Shown: positions 14,015 to 21,993 of the stretch, piece by piece | Numbering within the stretch: the stretch's first letter is position 1 | How the letters are laid out: the number at the start of each line of letters is the position of its first letter | Assembly (NCBI GenBank): GCA_964566875.1 | Contig: CAZMJM010000007.1 | Location: forward strand, 1 to 36,732 | Origin: CAZEQH01 sp964566875 | GTDB taxonomy: Bacteria > Patescibacteriota > Minisyncoccia > Minisyncoccales > JANBVM01 | Direction of reading: 5' to 3' | Length of the DNA stretch: 36,732 nt | Made by a program: the position numbers and the translations under genes | Notes under the pieces: generated by a model | The model's input: only the letters and a program-made list of their open reading frames with translations | What the model was told of the DNA's origin: nothing | Database searches by the model: none

Positions 14015-14650
14015 ATGAAATATCCGGTTTACAATCAAAAGGGAAAGGAAACGGGAGAAGCGGAGCTTCCGGAAGACATTTTTAATGTTAAGGTCAATGC
14101 CGACCTCGTTCATCAGGTGACCGTTTCCCAGATGTCCAACCAAAGAACGGCCACGGCCCATACTAAAGACAGGGGAGAGGTAAGAGGGGGAGGAAAGAAA
14201 CCATGGCGACAGAAAGGATTGGGGAGGGCAAGGCACGGCTCCATTCGTTCTCCCATTTGGGTGGGCGGAGGCGTTACCTTCGGTCCCACCAACGAAAGGA
14301 ATTTTAAGAAGAATATACCCGTTAAGATGCGCCGGCGGGCCCTGTTTATGGTGTTATCAGCCAAGGCTAAGGAAAAATTTCTGGTTTTACTGGACGAACT
14401 GAAAATTGGCGAACCCAAAACAAGATTGGTGGCAGAGATATTGAAGAGTCTTCCATCGGCGGAAGGGACCGCGGTCCTGGCGCTACCCGAAATTGACAGA
14501 AAGCTTATTCAAGCTTCCCGTAACATCAAGGGCTTCAGGACGATTCAGGCCAAAGACCTAAACTGCTTGGAGCTCCTTTCTTTTAAATACCTGGTGATGC
14601 CGAAAGCCAGCATCGAAGTGATTAAGAATACTTTTTCAATAAACAAATAA
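14015..14650 (+). CDS. rplD: 50S ribosomal protein L4
   Basis: A 211-residue L4. The exit-tunnel loop contains KKPWRQKGLGRARHGSIRSPIWVGGGVTF, a strong family signature, and NIPVKMRRRALFMVLSAKA follows. The C-terminal Rossmann-like part ends NTFSINK. In E. coli L4 also represses its own operon; whether that applies here is unknown. rplW starts 1 base after its stop. Confidence 0.96.
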   Translation: MKYPVYNQKGKETGEAELPEDIFNVKVNADLVHQVTVSQMSNQRTATAHTKDRGEVRGGGKKPWRQKGLGRARHGSIRSPIWVGGGVTFGPTNERNFKKNIPVKMRRRALFMVLSAKAKEKFLVLLDELKIGEPKTRLVAEILKSLPSAEGTAVLALPEIDRKLIQASRNIKGFRTIQAKDLNCLELLSFKYLVMPKASIEVIKNTFSINK

Positions 14651-14651
14651 C

Positions 14652-15137
14652 ATGGCCTTAAGAGATTTTTTCAAAAGGAAAAAGAAACCCGCCCCCAAAA
14701 CAGGACGAGGCAGGACAGGTGCCAGAGGAGAGGAGGCAAAGAAGGATGTGTCTGCGGAAGCGGTAAAACCTGAAGAGGCAGCCAAGAAAGAAGAGAAAAA
14801 GAAACCGCCGGCTGGAGGAAAAGAGAAGAAACCTGTCCGGAAAAGAAAGATTTCCAACTCTTCATTCGGAGTACTGGAGGCGCCCTTCATTACCGAGAAA
14901 GCCATTGACCTGACGGAACAGGGGAAGTATACCTTCAGGGTTTCTTCCAAAGCCAATAAGGCCTCCATCAAGAAAGCGGTGGAAGATTTTTATGACGTTG
15001 ACGTAGAAAGCGTCAATATCATTAAAGTGCCCCCCAAGAAAAGACGGATAGGTAAGGTGTCGGGATGGAGAGGCGAATTTAAGAAGGCCGTGGTGAAACT
15101 AAAGAAGGGGCAGAAGATAGAAGGGTTGTATCCATAA
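14652..15137 (+). CDS. rplW: 50S ribosomal protein L23 with long basic N-terminal extension
   Basis: The L23 core starts at about residue 72 (FGVLEAPFITEKAIDL) and includes VEDFYDVDVESVNIIKVPPKKRR. L23 forms part of the exit-tunnel rim. The first 70 residues are an extension rich in Lys, Ala, Glu and Pro that opens MALRDFFKRKKK, giving 161 residues against the usual 95-100. Residues 52-56 (PPAGG) are encoded by a degenerate copy of the CCGCC-GGCTGG palindrome. The extension is probably disordered and may reach rRNA or the nascent-chain exit. Confidence 0.92.
   Translation: MALRDFFKRKKKPAPKTGRGRTGARGEEAKKDVSAEAVKPEEAAKKEEKKKPPAGGKEKKPVRKRKISNSSFGVLEAPFITEKAIDLTEQGKYTFRVSSKANKASIKKAVEDFYDVDVESVNIIKVPPKKRRIGKVSGWRGEFKKAVVKLKKGQKIEGLYP
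14805..14819 (+). repeat. In-frame palindrome copy in rplW
   Basis: CCGCCGGCTGGAGGA, a degenerate member of the CCGCC-RGCTGG-CGG palindrome family, encodes Pro-Pro-Ala-Gly-Gly within the L23 extension. Confidence 0.55.
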
Positions 15138-15156
15138 AACAAAAGTATTATCATCT

Positions 15157-15951
15157 ATGAAGAAAAAAATTTCCTCCAAAAGGAGACTGAGTAAGAAAAG
15201 ACCTGAGAAGAAGCTCACGGTTCCCTTGAAAAAGAAAGGAGGCAGGGCTAGTTCGGGGAGGATTAGCGTACGTCACAGGGGAGGAGGTGTTAAAAGACTC
15301 TATCGGATAATAGATTTCGGTCAGGAAAAGATGGGAGTGAAGGGGAGGGTAAAAGCGGTAGAATACGATCCCAACAGGACTGCCTATCTGGCCCTGGTTG
15401 AATATGAAGATGGAGACAAGAGATACATGATAGCCCCCGCCGGCATCAAGGAGGGAGATGAAGTGGTCTGCGCCGAAGAGGCGGAAGTGAGAATTGGGAA
15501 CCGCATGAAACTGAAGAATATACCTTCCGGGACTCAGGTTTATAACGTTGAATTTCAGAAGGGAGCGGGAGGGAAACTGATCAGGTCGGCTGGCTCTTCA
15601 GCCAAGGTTCTTACCCACGAGGGGAAGTACACCCACCTGAAGATGCCTTCGGGAGAAGTGAGGAAGGTTTTCCAGGACAGTTTCGCGTCGGTCGGGCAGG
15701 TGTCCCATCCGGAAAAGCGATTTGAGAAAATGAGCAAGGCGGGAGCCCGCAGAAGGAAGGGATGGAGGCCGGCAGTGAGAGGAACCGTAATGAATCCTCC
15801 CGATCACCCGCATGGAGGAGGGACGGGCAAGAGCCCGGTAGGATTGAAAAATCCGAAGACTCCCTGGGGTAAACCTGCCAGAGGAGTAAAGACCAGAAGG
15901 AAAAAGTGGACAGACCACCTTATCATCAGGGGGAGGAAAAGCAAGAAATAA
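15157..15951 (+). CDS. rplB: 50S ribosomal protein L2
   Basis: A 264-residue protein close to the peptidyl transferase centre. RISVRHRGGGVKRLYRIIDF, EYDPNRTAYLALV and MNPPDHPHGGGTG (212-224) are diagnostic, and the His-Pro-His-Gly-Gly-Gly element containing the functionally important histidine is intact. The N-terminus is about ten or more residues shorter than in E. coli (273) and very Lys-rich. It is followed by a 74-bp AT-rich spacer and then rpsS. Confidence 0.97.
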   Translation: MKKKISSKRRLSKKRPEKKLTVPLKKKGGRASSGRISVRHRGGGVKRLYRIIDFGQEKMGVKGRVKAVEYDPNRTAYLALVEYEDGDKRYMIAPAGIKEGDEVVCAEEAEVRIGNRMKLKNIPSGTQVYNVEFQKGAGGKLIRSAGSSAKVLTHEGKYTHLKMPSGEVRKVFQDSFASVGQVSHPEKRFEKMSKAGARRRKGWRPAVRGTVMNPPDHPHGGGTGKSPVGLKNPKTPWGKPARGVKTRRKKWTDHLIIRGRKSKK

Positions 15952-16025
15952 TAATCAGAATAATATAGAAAAATTAAAAGAAATAATATTTGAATTCCCG
16001 ATTTGGAATTCTTAAATGGAACATT

Positions 16026-16319
16026 ATGCCAAGGAGTTTGAAAAAGGGGCCGTTCATCAATCCTAATGTGATGAAAAAGCTGAACAAGCTGAAAGGCAAC
16101 AAGAAAGAGCCCATTAAAACCTGGGCGAGGGGTTGCGTGATTTCTCCGGAAATGATAGGGTATACCTTTCTGGTGCACAACGGAAAGGAATTTATCTCAG
16201 TGAAGGTAGACGAGTCCATGGTCGGCCACAAGCTGGGGGAATTCTCTCCCACCACTAAATTCATAAGGCACGGTGGAAAGATGCAGAGAGACCTCGATAA
16301 GAAGGGAACGGCCAAATAA
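16026..16319 (+). CDS. rpsS: 30S ribosomal protein S19
   Basis: A 97-residue S19. MPRSLKKGPFI at the start and NGKEFISVKVDESMVGHKLGEFSPTTKF are typical. The ATG at 16026 is preferred over an upstream in-frame start at 15990 because the family always begins MxRSxKKGP and a GGA precedes it. The C-terminus is about 5 residues longer than in E. coli. Confidence 0.96.
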   Translation: MPRSLKKGPFINPNVMKKLNKLKGNKKEPIKTWARGCVISPEMIGYTFLVHNGKEFISVKVDESMVGHKLGEFSPTTKFIRHGGKMQRDLDKKGTAK

Positions 16320-16330
16320 TTTTGAATAAC

Positions 16331-16822
16331 ATGATTTCCAAAGCCAAATTGAGCTATTTGCGCATCAGTCCGAGGAAGGTGAGACTGGTGGCAGACCTGA
16401 TAAGAGGGAAAAGGGTGGAAAGAGCCCAGGCCGTTTTAAAATATACGAGAAAGAAAGCGGTTCTTCCTATAATCAAGCTGTTGAATCAGGCAGTAGCCAA
16501 CGCCAAGGATAAGACAAAATCCGAAGACAAGGAACTTTACATCGCCCAAATTTACGTGGACGAAGGGCCTGTCTTAAAAAGGGTTTTCCCCAGGTCCAGG
16601 GGTAAGTCAGATACCATCCGGAAGAGAACCTCGCACATCACGCTGGTTCTGGACGAAGTGAAGGGCGGAAAGAAGAAACCCGCCTCCGCCAGGGCTACGG
16701 CGGGCGAAGGAAAGGAACCCGCGGTGAAGAAAAAAACTCCCAAAAAGAAATCTACTGCCAAAACGGCCGATAGCAGAAAAAAGAGCAAAAAAACGAAGGG
16801 AAAAACTAAGGATAAAAAATAA
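16331..16822 (+). CDS. rplV: 50S ribosomal protein L22 with long basic C-terminal tail
   Basis: The L22 core is residues 1-110 (ISPRKVRLVADLIRGK, the tunnel beta-hairpin region VDEGPVLKRVFPRSRGKSD and RTSHITLVLDE). Residues 111-163 form an extra Lys/Ala/Thr-rich tail not found in typical L22 (about 110 residues). Part of the tail (PASARATAGEG) is encoded by a GC-rich palindromic repeat at 16679-16704. The ATG at 16331 is used; an in-frame TTG at 16322 would add three residues. rpsC starts 2 bases after the stop. Confidence 0.94.
   Translation: MISKAKLSYLRISPRKVRLVADLIRGKRVERAQAVLKYTRKKAVLPIIKLLNQAVANAKDKTKSEDKELYIAQIYVDEGPVLKRVFPRSRGKSDTIRKRTSHITLVLDEVKGGKKKPASARATAGEGKEPAVKKKTPKKKSTAKTADSRKKSKKTKGKTKDKK
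16679..16704 (+). repeat. In-frame GC-rich palindrome inside rplV
   Basis: CCCGCC (16679-16684) and GGCGGG (16699-16704) flank a GC-rich core containing GCCAGGGCTAC. It encodes Pro-Ala-Ser-Ala-Arg-Ala-Thr-Ala-Gly in the L22 tail. From memory it resembles a dispersed intergenic palindrome seen in Parcubacteria-type assemblies. Confidence 0.55.
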
Positions 16823-16824
16823 TT

Positions 16825-17475
16825 ATGGCAAGCCACGTTCACCCGAAATCATTCAGAATAAAAGAACTCAAAGATTGGAGTTCCAGGGGTTTTTATGAGA
16901 ACGACTTTCCCTCTTATCTGGAGGAAGATTTTAAGATACGTAAGTTTCTGAAAGAGAAGATAGGTAAGTTGGGGGTCGGAAAGATTGTGATTGAAAGGTT
17001 CGCCGGGAAAATAACGATAAGTATCCATACTTCCCGCCCCGGCCTTATAATCGGAAGAGGAGGCAAGGGAGTGGAAGAGTTGAAAAACAATTTAGAAACG
17101 CAGATTTTAAAAGACAAAGGCACCTCAAAGAAGAGTCTCAGGATAGAGATTAAAGAGATAAAGAACCCCTGGGTTTGGGCCTCTCTGGTGGCTGATACCA
17201 TAGCCTCTCAAATAGAAGCCAGAACTCCTTACAGAAGGGTGCTTAAGAGGACACTTAGTAAAGTTATCAGCCAGAAAGAAGTAAAGGGAGTGAGATTAGA
17301 GGTGGCTGGCCGGTTGAACGGTATCAGTATTGCCAGGACGGAATGGCTCAGTGAGGGATTAATGCCCAGACAGACTTTGCGGGCTAACATCGATTATGAA
17401 ACCTCCATCGCTTACTGTACCTACGGTACGATAGGAATAAAGGTTTGGATATATAAGGGAGAAAAATTCGACTGA
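16825..17475 (+). CDS. rpsC: 30S ribosomal protein S3
   Basis: A 216-residue S3 at the mRNA entry site. The KH domain has GLIIGRGGKGVEELK, and the C-terminal domain has VAGRLNGISIARTEW and YGTIGIKVWIYKGE. The N-terminus MASHVHPKSFRI is in the family pattern. Length is near normal, lacking only the optional C-terminal tail. It ends with TGA, consistent with the standard bacterial code. Confidence 0.97.
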   Translation: MASHVHPKSFRIKELKDWSSRGFYENDFPSYLEEDFKIRKFLKEKIGKLGVGKIVIERFAGKITISIHTSRPGLIIGRGGKGVEELKNNLETQILKDKGTSKKSLRIEIKEIKNPWVWASLVADTIASQIEARTPYRRVLKRTLSKVISQKEVKGVRLEVAGRLNGISIARTEWLSEGLMPRQTLRANIDYETSIAYCTYGTIGIKVWIYKGEKFD

Positions 17476-17488
17476 TTTTTAATAGAAC

Positions 17489-17899
17489 ATGGCAATATTA
17501 GGACCGAAAAAGTTAAAACACGCCAAGATGTTCAAGGGAAAAATGAAGGGATTCGCCCAGCGGGGGACAGAGGTTTCCTTCGGGAGTTTCGGCTTGAAGG
17601 CCCTGGAAACGAAATGGATTACCGCCAGGCAGATAGAGGCCGGGAGGCGTACCATCCTTAGATACCTAAAGAAGGGGGGGAAGCTCTGGATCAGGATTTT
17701 TCCGGACAAGCCCGTAACTTCCAAAGGAGTGGAGTTTTCCATGGGCGCCGGCAAGGGCGCATTCTCCCATTATGTCTATCCGATAAAGGCTGGCAGGATA
17801 ATTTTTGAGTTGGCCGGTATCCCCGAAGAGATGGCCAGAGAAGCTTTTGATAAGGCGGCCGACAAACTGCCGGTTAAAACCAGATTTATAAAAAAATGA
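17489..17899 (+). CDS. rplP: 50S ribosomal protein L16
   Basis: A 136-residue L16. KMKGFAQRGTEVSFGSFGLKALE, ITARQIEAGRRTILRYLKKGGKLWIRIFPDKP and the MGAGKGAFSHYV loop are typical. It contacts the A-site and P-site tRNA region of the large subunit. Its stop overlaps the start of rpmC by 4 bp (ATGA), indicating coupled translation. Confidence 0.97.
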   Translation: MAILGPKKLKHAKMFKGKMKGFAQRGTEVSFGSFGLKALETKWITARQIEAGRRTILRYLKKGGKLWIRIFPDKPVTSKGVEFSMGAGKGAFSHYVYPIKAGRIIFELAGIPEEMAREAFDKAADKLPVKTRFIKK

Positions 17900-18090
17900 A
17901 CCCTTCAGAATTAAGGAAAAAAAGCGAACAGGAGCTGGAAAAGATTTTGAACGAAAAGCGTGAGCGGGTGAAAGTCCTCAGGTTTGATTCTGTTCTGGAT
18001 AAGGTAAAGAACGTCAAGGAAATGGAAGGAGCCAGGAAAGATATTGCCCGGATACTTACAATATTAAAAGAGCGAAGCTTCAAATCTTAA
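17896..18090 (+). CDS. rpmC: 50S ribosomal protein L29
   Basis: A 64-residue two-helix protein with the expected MNPSELRKKSEQELEKIL start and a conserved RKDIARILTIL helix near the end. It sits between rplP and rpsQ as in other bacteria and starts 4 bp within the end of rplP. Confidence 0.93.
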   Translation: MNPSELRKKSEQELEKILNEKRERVKVLRFDSVLDKVKNVKEMEGARKDIARILTILKERSFKS

Positions 18091-18103
18091 TATCACAAAT
18101 CCT

Positions 18104-18508
18104 ATGGCTAAAAAAACATTAAAAGGCAAGGTGGTTTCCGCCAAGATGAATAAGACGGTAGTGGTTGAGGTGGAGGCCTTGAGAGAATTTCCCAAATACA
18201 AAAGGAAATATAAGTTTCATAAAAAATATAAGGTGCACGACGAAGAGAAGAAATGCCGCCAGGGAGACAAGGTCGTCATCGAGGAAACCAGACCGTACAG
18301 CAAGGAAAAGAGATGGAGGGTGGTCCGAATCGAGCCCAGGGAAGAGGGCGAAGGAGAAGAGGAAAAGGTTGAAGAAAATACAGAGGACATAAAAGTTGTC
18401 AAGGATTTAGAGGTCTCAAAGGATGCAGAGGATATAAAGGATTCAAATGCTGTAAATGATGTAGACGTTATAAAGGATAATCCGCCAGCTGGCGGGAAGG
18501 AATCATGA
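18104..18508 (+). CDS. rpsQ: 30S ribosomal protein S17 with acidic/repetitive C-terminal tail
   Basis: The S17 core is residues 1-80 (LKGKVVSAKMNKTVVVEVE, KYKVHDEEKKCRQGDKVVIEE and TRPYSKEKRW). Residues 81-134 are an added tail, first Glu-rich and then made of degenerate repeats of the type KDxEDIKD. It ends NPPAGGKES, where the PPAGG is encoded by a perfect TCCGCCAGCTGGCGG palindrome. The tail DNA is more AT-rich than the core, apart from the palindrome. The stop overlaps the rplN start by 4 bp. Confidence 0.92.
   Translation: MAKKTLKGKVVSAKMNKTVVVEVEALREFPKYKRKYKFHKKYKVHDEEKKCRQGDKVVIEETRPYSKEKRWRVVRIEPREEGEGEEEKVEENTEDIKVVKDLEVSKDAEDIKDSNAVNDVDVIKDNPPAGGKES
18481..18496 (+). repeat. In-frame palindrome at the 3' end of rpsQ
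   Basis: TCCGCCAGCTGGCGGG, a near-perfect palindrome centred on AGCT, encodes Pro-Pro-Ala-Gly-Gly just before the S17 stop codon. It is the cleanest copy of the family in the window. Confidence 0.75.
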
Positions 18509-18876
18509 TACAGTTGGGGACTAATTTAATAGTGGCTGACAACAGCGGGGCTAAAACCGTGCGGTGTATCCACGTGCTGGGAGGAAGCAAGAGGCGCTAT
18601 GCCAGCCTCGGCGACATTGTGGTGGCCGTGGTCAAGACCGCCGAACCCAGGCGAGAAGTAAAGAGGCACGACGTAGTAAGGGTTCTGGTGGTTCGCCAGT
18701 CAAAGGAGCAGAGGAGAAAGGACGGTTCATACGTCCGCTTTGACGATAATGCCTGCATTATTCTGGACGGTAAGACCAGAAATGCCAAGGGCAACAGAAT
18801 TTCGGGCCCGGTGGCCAGGGAAGTGAAAGAGAAGGGATTCGATAAGGTTGCGGCCATGGCCCGGGAAATCATATAA
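18505..18876 (+). CDS. rplN: 50S ribosomal protein L14
   Basis: A 123-residue L14 of normal length. It shows MIQLGTNLIVADNSGAKTVRCIHVLGG, the basic loop RREVKRHDVVRVLVVRQ, and the ending ISGPVAREVKEKGFDKVAAMAREII. It opens the spc cluster and is translationally coupled to rpsQ (4-bp overlap). Confidence 0.97.
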   Translation: MIQLGTNLIVADNSGAKTVRCIHVLGGSKRRYASLGDIVVAVVKTAEPRREVKRHDVVRVLVVRQSKEQRRKDGSYVRFDDNACIILDGKTRNAKGNRISGPVAREVKEKGFDKVAAMAREII

Positions 18877-18888
18877 ACGATATTATTT

Positions 18889-19194
18889 ATGAAGATTAAA
18901 AAAGGCGACACAGTATTAATAATTTCAGGCAAGGACAGAGGCAAGGTGGGAAAGGTAATAAAATCGTTCCCTGAGGGCGGGAAGATTACGGTGGAAGGGG
19001 TTAATATGGTTACCAAGCACCAGAAAGCCAGACAGAAGAAGGATAAGGGAGAGATTGTGCGGATGCCGTCACCCATATTCTCATCTAACGTCAAGCTTGT
19101 TTGTCCAAAATGCGGCAAGGCGACCAGGGTAGGGTATAAAGCGTCGGACGCAGATAAAAACCGCCTCTGTAAAAAGTGCGGCAAACCATTATGA
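18889..19194 (+). CDS. rplX: 50S ribosomal protein L24 with a C-terminal zinc ribbon
   Basis: A 101-residue L24. The KOW motif is at the start (IKKGDTVLIISGKDRGKVGKV). The C-terminal part has two CxxC pairs (C72/C75 and C94/C97), probably one zinc site, as in some but not all bacterial L24. Its TGA stop overlaps the ATG of rplE by 3 bases. Confidence 0.95.
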   Translation: MKIKKGDTVLIISGKDRGKVGKVIKSFPEGGKITVEGVNMVTKHQKARQKKDKGEIVRMPSPIFSSNVKLVCPKCGKATRVGYKASDADKNRLCKKCGKPL

Positions 19195-19766
19195 TGAGAT
19201 TAGGCGAAAAATATAAAAAGGAAGTGGTGCCCGCCCTGGTGAAGGAGTTGAACCTGAGGAACAGGATGGCCGTGCCCAGGATAGAAAAGGTAGTGGTGAA
19301 TACCGGGTTCGGGAGGATGATTTCCGGCAAGACCTCGAATGACCAGAAGAGTATTACTGCGGCCATTGCCCAGGATTTGGCTTTGATTACCGGGCAAAAA
19401 CCTGTTATAACCAAAGCCAGGAAGTCGATTTCCGGTTTTAAAATCCGAAAGGGTATGCCGGTCGGAGCCGCAGTGACCCTGAGGGGAAAAAGGATGTACG
19501 ATTTTTTGGAAAGATTGATCCACATAACCCTTCCCCGTTCCAGGGACTTTGCCGGCCTTAAACCAGATTCCCTTGATAAGAAAGGCAATCTGACATTCAG
19601 TATTAAAGAGCATATTTCCTTCCCGGAGATACTGCCGGAAAAAACCAAGAGGATATTCAGCCTGGAAATCACCGTGGTGACATCAACCGAAAAAAAGGAA
19701 AAAAGTTTAGCCCTTTTGAAGGCCATGGGTTTTCCCATGAAACCGTCTAAGGATATAAATAATTAA
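19191..19766 (+). CDS. rplE: 50S ribosomal protein L5
   Basis: A 191-residue 5S rRNA-binding protein. NRMAVPRIEKVVVNTGFG, ITGQKPVITKARKSISGFKIRKGMPVG and VTLRGKRMYDFLERLI are diagnostic. Two adjacent ATGs (19191, 19194) are possible starts, and a GTG at 19176 lies inside rplX and is less likely. About 10 residues longer than E. coli L5, with a Lys-rich end. Confidence 0.96.
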   Translation: MMRLGEKYKKEVVPALVKELNLRNRMAVPRIEKVVVNTGFGRMISGKTSNDQKSITAAIAQDLALITGQKPVITKARKSISGFKIRKGMPVGAAVTLRGKRMYDFLERLIHITLPRSRDFAGLKPDSLDKKGNLTFSIKEHISFPEILPEKTKRIFSLEITVVTSTEKKEKSLALLKAMGFPMKPSKDINN

Positions 19767-19767
19767 G

Positions 19768-19953
19768 ATGGCCAAAACATCACAAATAGTCAGAGCGAAG
19801 AAAAAACCCAAGTTCAGCACCCGCACTGTTCGGAGGTGTTTTAGGTGCGGCCGCAGCAGGGGTTATATGAGAAAGTTCGGATTGTGCCGGATATGTTTCC
19901 GGGAGATGGCCAATAATGGCCTGATACCGGGAGTTAAGAAAAGCAGCTGGTAG
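19768..19953 (+). CDS. rpsZ: 30S ribosomal protein S14, zinc-binding type Z
   Basis: A 61-residue short S14 with the zinc knuckle C24xxC27...C40xxC43 and the typical RRCFRCGRSRGYMRKFGLCRICFRE and GLIPGVKKSSW. It follows rplE after 1 base. A 147-bp repeat-like spacer then interrupts the otherwise tight spc cluster. Confidence 0.97.
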   Translation: MAKTSQIVRAKKKPKFSTRTVRRCFRCGRSRGYMRKFGLCRICFREMANNGLIPGVKKSSW

Positions 19954-19959
19954 GTGCAG

Positions 19960-20097
19960 AAATACTAAAAACTAAGCACTAAATCCGAAATAAATTCAGA
20001 TATTCAAAAACACAATAACCAAAACAATTTTTAACCTTTAAATAATTCGAATTTAAAATTTATTTAGCAATTAGATATTAGAGCTTGTAGCTTAAGG
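19960..20097. repeat. AT-rich imperfect inverted-repeat element before rpsH
   Basis: The left side (CTAAGCACTAAATCCGAAAT, near 19973-19992) is loosely complementary to the right side (about 20045-20090, AATTTATTTAGCAATTAGAT and following). Words such as CTAAGCAC, CTAAAT and TTAGATATTAGA are shared with the element at 32707-32830. No coding potential is seen. It looks like a decayed, dispersed hairpin element lodged inside the operon. Confidence 0.55.
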
Positions 20098-20100
20098 CGT

Positions 20101-20487
20101 ATGGATCCAATAGCAGACATGTTAACAATAATAAGGAATGCCCAGTCGGCGAAGATAAGGACCATTAAGGTTCCCTTTTCCCGCTTGAAGCTGGAGATAG
20201 CCAGGGTTTTGGAAAGAGAGGGGTTTTTGGAGAAGGTTGCCAAGAAGGGCAAGGGAACTAAGAAGTTGATAGAGATAAAACTTAAGTACCAGAATAAACA
20301 ACCCTTTATTTCCGGCCTGCAGAAAGTATCCAAGCCAGGTCAGCCAATCTATATGGGCGTCAGACATATCAAACCCGTCAGGAACGGCTACGGGATTGCG
20401 GTGATATCTACCCCCAAAGGCTTGATGACCGACAAAGAAGCCAGGAAACAGAAAATAGGAGGGGAGATAATATGTAAGGTCTGGTAA
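20101..20487 (+). CDS. rpsH: 30S ribosomal protein S8
   Basis: A 128-residue S8. DPIADMLTIIRNAQ at the start, PFSRLKLEIARVLEREGF, and the C-terminal GYGIAVISTPKGLMTDKEARKQKIGGEIIC are typical. S8 represses spc translation in E. coli; no comparable site is identified here. rplF follows after 5 bases. Confidence 0.97.
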   Translation: MDPIADMLTIIRNAQSAKIRTIKVPFSRLKLEIARVLEREGFLEKVAKKGKGTKKLIEIKLKYQNKQPFISGLQKVSKPGQPIYMGVRHIKPVRNGYGIAVISTPKGLMTDKEARKQKIGGEIICKVW

Positions 20488-20492
20488 AGATT

Positions 20493-21044
20493 ATGAGCAG
20501 AATAGGGAAAAAACCAATCATCATACCGGAAGGGGTCGAAGTAACGATAGACGGCAGCCGGGTAACGGCTAAGGGCCCTAAGGGAGAGGTCTCCCGTAAA
20601 TTCAGGCCCGAGATTCAGATTGAAATGAAGGAAGGGAAGATAATCGTCAGCCCCAAAGTAGAGACCAAGAGAACCGGCGCTTTCTGGGGTTTGACCAGGT
20701 CGCTGCTGGCCAACATGGTAGAAGGGGTCAAGGAAGGATACGAGAAGAAGCTGGAAATAAAAGGGCTGGGTTATAAGGCTAATATGGAGGGCAACGAAGT
20801 TGTTCTCATGGTAGGTTTCACCCATCCAGTCAAGGTAATTATTCCCGAGACCATCAAGGCTGAAGTGGATAAGAACATCATCACCATTTCCGGAGTCGAT
20901 AAGGAACTGGTCGGTCAGATCGCTTCCAAGATAAGGAAGGTCAAGCCGCCCGAACCGTATAAAGGAAAAGGGATAAGATACCTGGGAGAAAAGGTCAGGA
21001 GAAAACCCGGCAAGAGGGTAGTAACCGGAGCGGGAGGAGCCTAA
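20493..21044 (+). CDS. rplF: 50S ribosomal protein L6
   Basis: A 183-residue L6. MSRIGKKPIIIPEGVEVTI, FWGLTRSLLANMVEGVKEGYEK and the C-terminal PPEPYKGKGIRYLGEKVRRKPGK are diagnostic. Two L6 repeats (about residues 1-82 and 83-183) are recognisable. Normal length. A 34-base spacer leads to rplR. Confidence 0.97.
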   Translation: MSRIGKKPIIIPEGVEVTIDGSRVTAKGPKGEVSRKFRPEIQIEMKEGKIIVSPKVETKRTGAFWGLTRSLLANMVEGVKEGYEKKLEIKGLGYKANMEGNEVVLMVGFTHPVKVIIPETIKAEVDKNIITISGVDKELVGQIASKIRKVKPPEPYKGKGIRYLGEKVRRKPGKRVVTGAGGA

Positions 21045-21078
21045 TTTCACCCCACCAGATTTTTTGCAATAAAAAAAC

Positions 21079-21471
21079 ATGAATCCTAAAGAAAAAAAAG
21101 AAAAAAGGGAGAGGCGCCATCGGAGGGTAAGGGGGAAAATCAGCGGTACAGCCGCCAAGCCCCGCCTGAGCGTTTTTCGGTCTTACCGTCACATCTATGC
21201 CCAGCTGATTGACGACGAGAAGGGAAAGACATTGGCGGCGGTGAGCGATCTGGGTTTGGGGAAAGCAGGGAAGAAAGCTGCCGGCAAGAAATCTTCCTCA
21301 AAAAAAGAAGGCGAGAAGAAGGAAATCGGTTATGAAGTAGGAAAATTGATAGCCCAGGAAGCCGCCAAACTAAAGGTCACAGAAGTCATTTTCGACAGAG
21401 GCGGATATAAGTATCACGGCCGCGTCAGGAGACTGGCCGAAGGGGCCAGGGAAGGAGGCCTTAAATTTTAA
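21079..21471 (+). CDS. rplR: 50S ribosomal protein L18 with internal Lys-rich insertion
   Basis: A 130-residue L18, against about 117 in E. coli. The core has KPRLSVFRSYRHIYAQLIDDEKGKTLAAVS and FDRGGYKYHGRVRRLAEGAREGGLKF. Residues 59-81 (GLGKAGKKAAGKK and following) are a Lys/Gly/Ser-rich insertion in the middle of the domain, just after the AAVS strand. It binds 5S rRNA with L5. rpsE follows after 20 bases. Confidence 0.95.
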   Translation: MNPKEKKEKRERRHRRVRGKISGTAAKPRLSVFRSYRHIYAQLIDDEKGKTLAAVSDLGLGKAGKKAAGKKSSSKKEGEKKEIGYEVGKLIAQEAAKLKVTEVIFDRGGYKYHGRVRRLAEGAREGGLKF

Positions 21472-21491
21472 TAATTTATATAACATACATT

Positions 21492-21989
21492 ATGCCTTAC
21501 AGAAGAGATAGGAGAGGTCAATCAAGGCGGGATAGAAGAGAAAAGGACGAGTTCGATTCCCAGCTTTTAGATTTGGCCAGGGTGGCCCATACCAGGGAAG
21601 GAGGAAAAAAGCTTAGATTTCGTGCCGTGATGGTAGTGGGTGACAAGAAAGGCAGGGTAGGAGTAGGGGTGTCTTCCGGTTTGGACGTGGCCAAAGCCAT
21701 TGAGAAAGCCACCAGGCTGGCGAAAAAAAGAATTATCACCGTGCCGATTAAAGAATCTACCATCCCCCATGAGGTGAGGGCCAAATACGGAGCCGCCCAG
21801 GTAATGCTTAAGCCCCAGCGAATGGGCAGGGGTTTGGTAGCTGGAGGTACGGTGAGAATCATCTGCCACCTGGCGGGCATTAATAACATTTCTTCCAAGG
21901 TGCTGGGAGCAACCGGGAATAAAATTAACAACGCCAGAGCGACCATCAAAGCCTTAAAGAAATTAAGAGTCCGGGAAACGGGACAGTAA
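21492..21989 (+). CDS. rpsE: 30S ribosomal protein S5
   Basis: A 165-residue S5. The N-terminal domain has VAHTREGGKKLRFRAVMVVGDKKGRVGVGV, and the C-terminal domain has GLVAGGTVRIICHLAGINNISSKVLGATG and NNARATIKALKKL. It is followed 4 bases later by rplO; rpmD (L30), which lies between them in most bacteria, is absent. Confidence 0.97.
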   Translation: MPYRRDRRGQSRRDRREKDEFDSQLLDLARVAHTREGGKKLRFRAVMVVGDKKGRVGVGVSSGLDVAKAIEKATRLAKKRIITVPIKESTIPHEVRAKYGAAQVMLKPQRMGRGLVAGGTVRIICHLAGINNISSKVLGATGNKINNARATIKALKKLRVRETGQ

Positions 21990-21993
21990 AACT

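Noticed and set aside
17460..17475. Recoded TGA (Gly code as in SR1/Gracilibacteria)
   Set aside because: rpsC, rpmJ, rplX, alaS and other genes end at TGA in the expected place, with the next gene starting directly after.
18360..18508. The S17 tail as a frameshift artefact
   Set aside because: The frame stays open to a stop that couples to rplN by a 4-bp overlap, and similar tails occur on several other ribosomal proteins.
19954..20100. A missing small gene between rpsZ and rpsH
   Set aside because: All frames are short, and the DNA resembles the hairpin element before rpsM.
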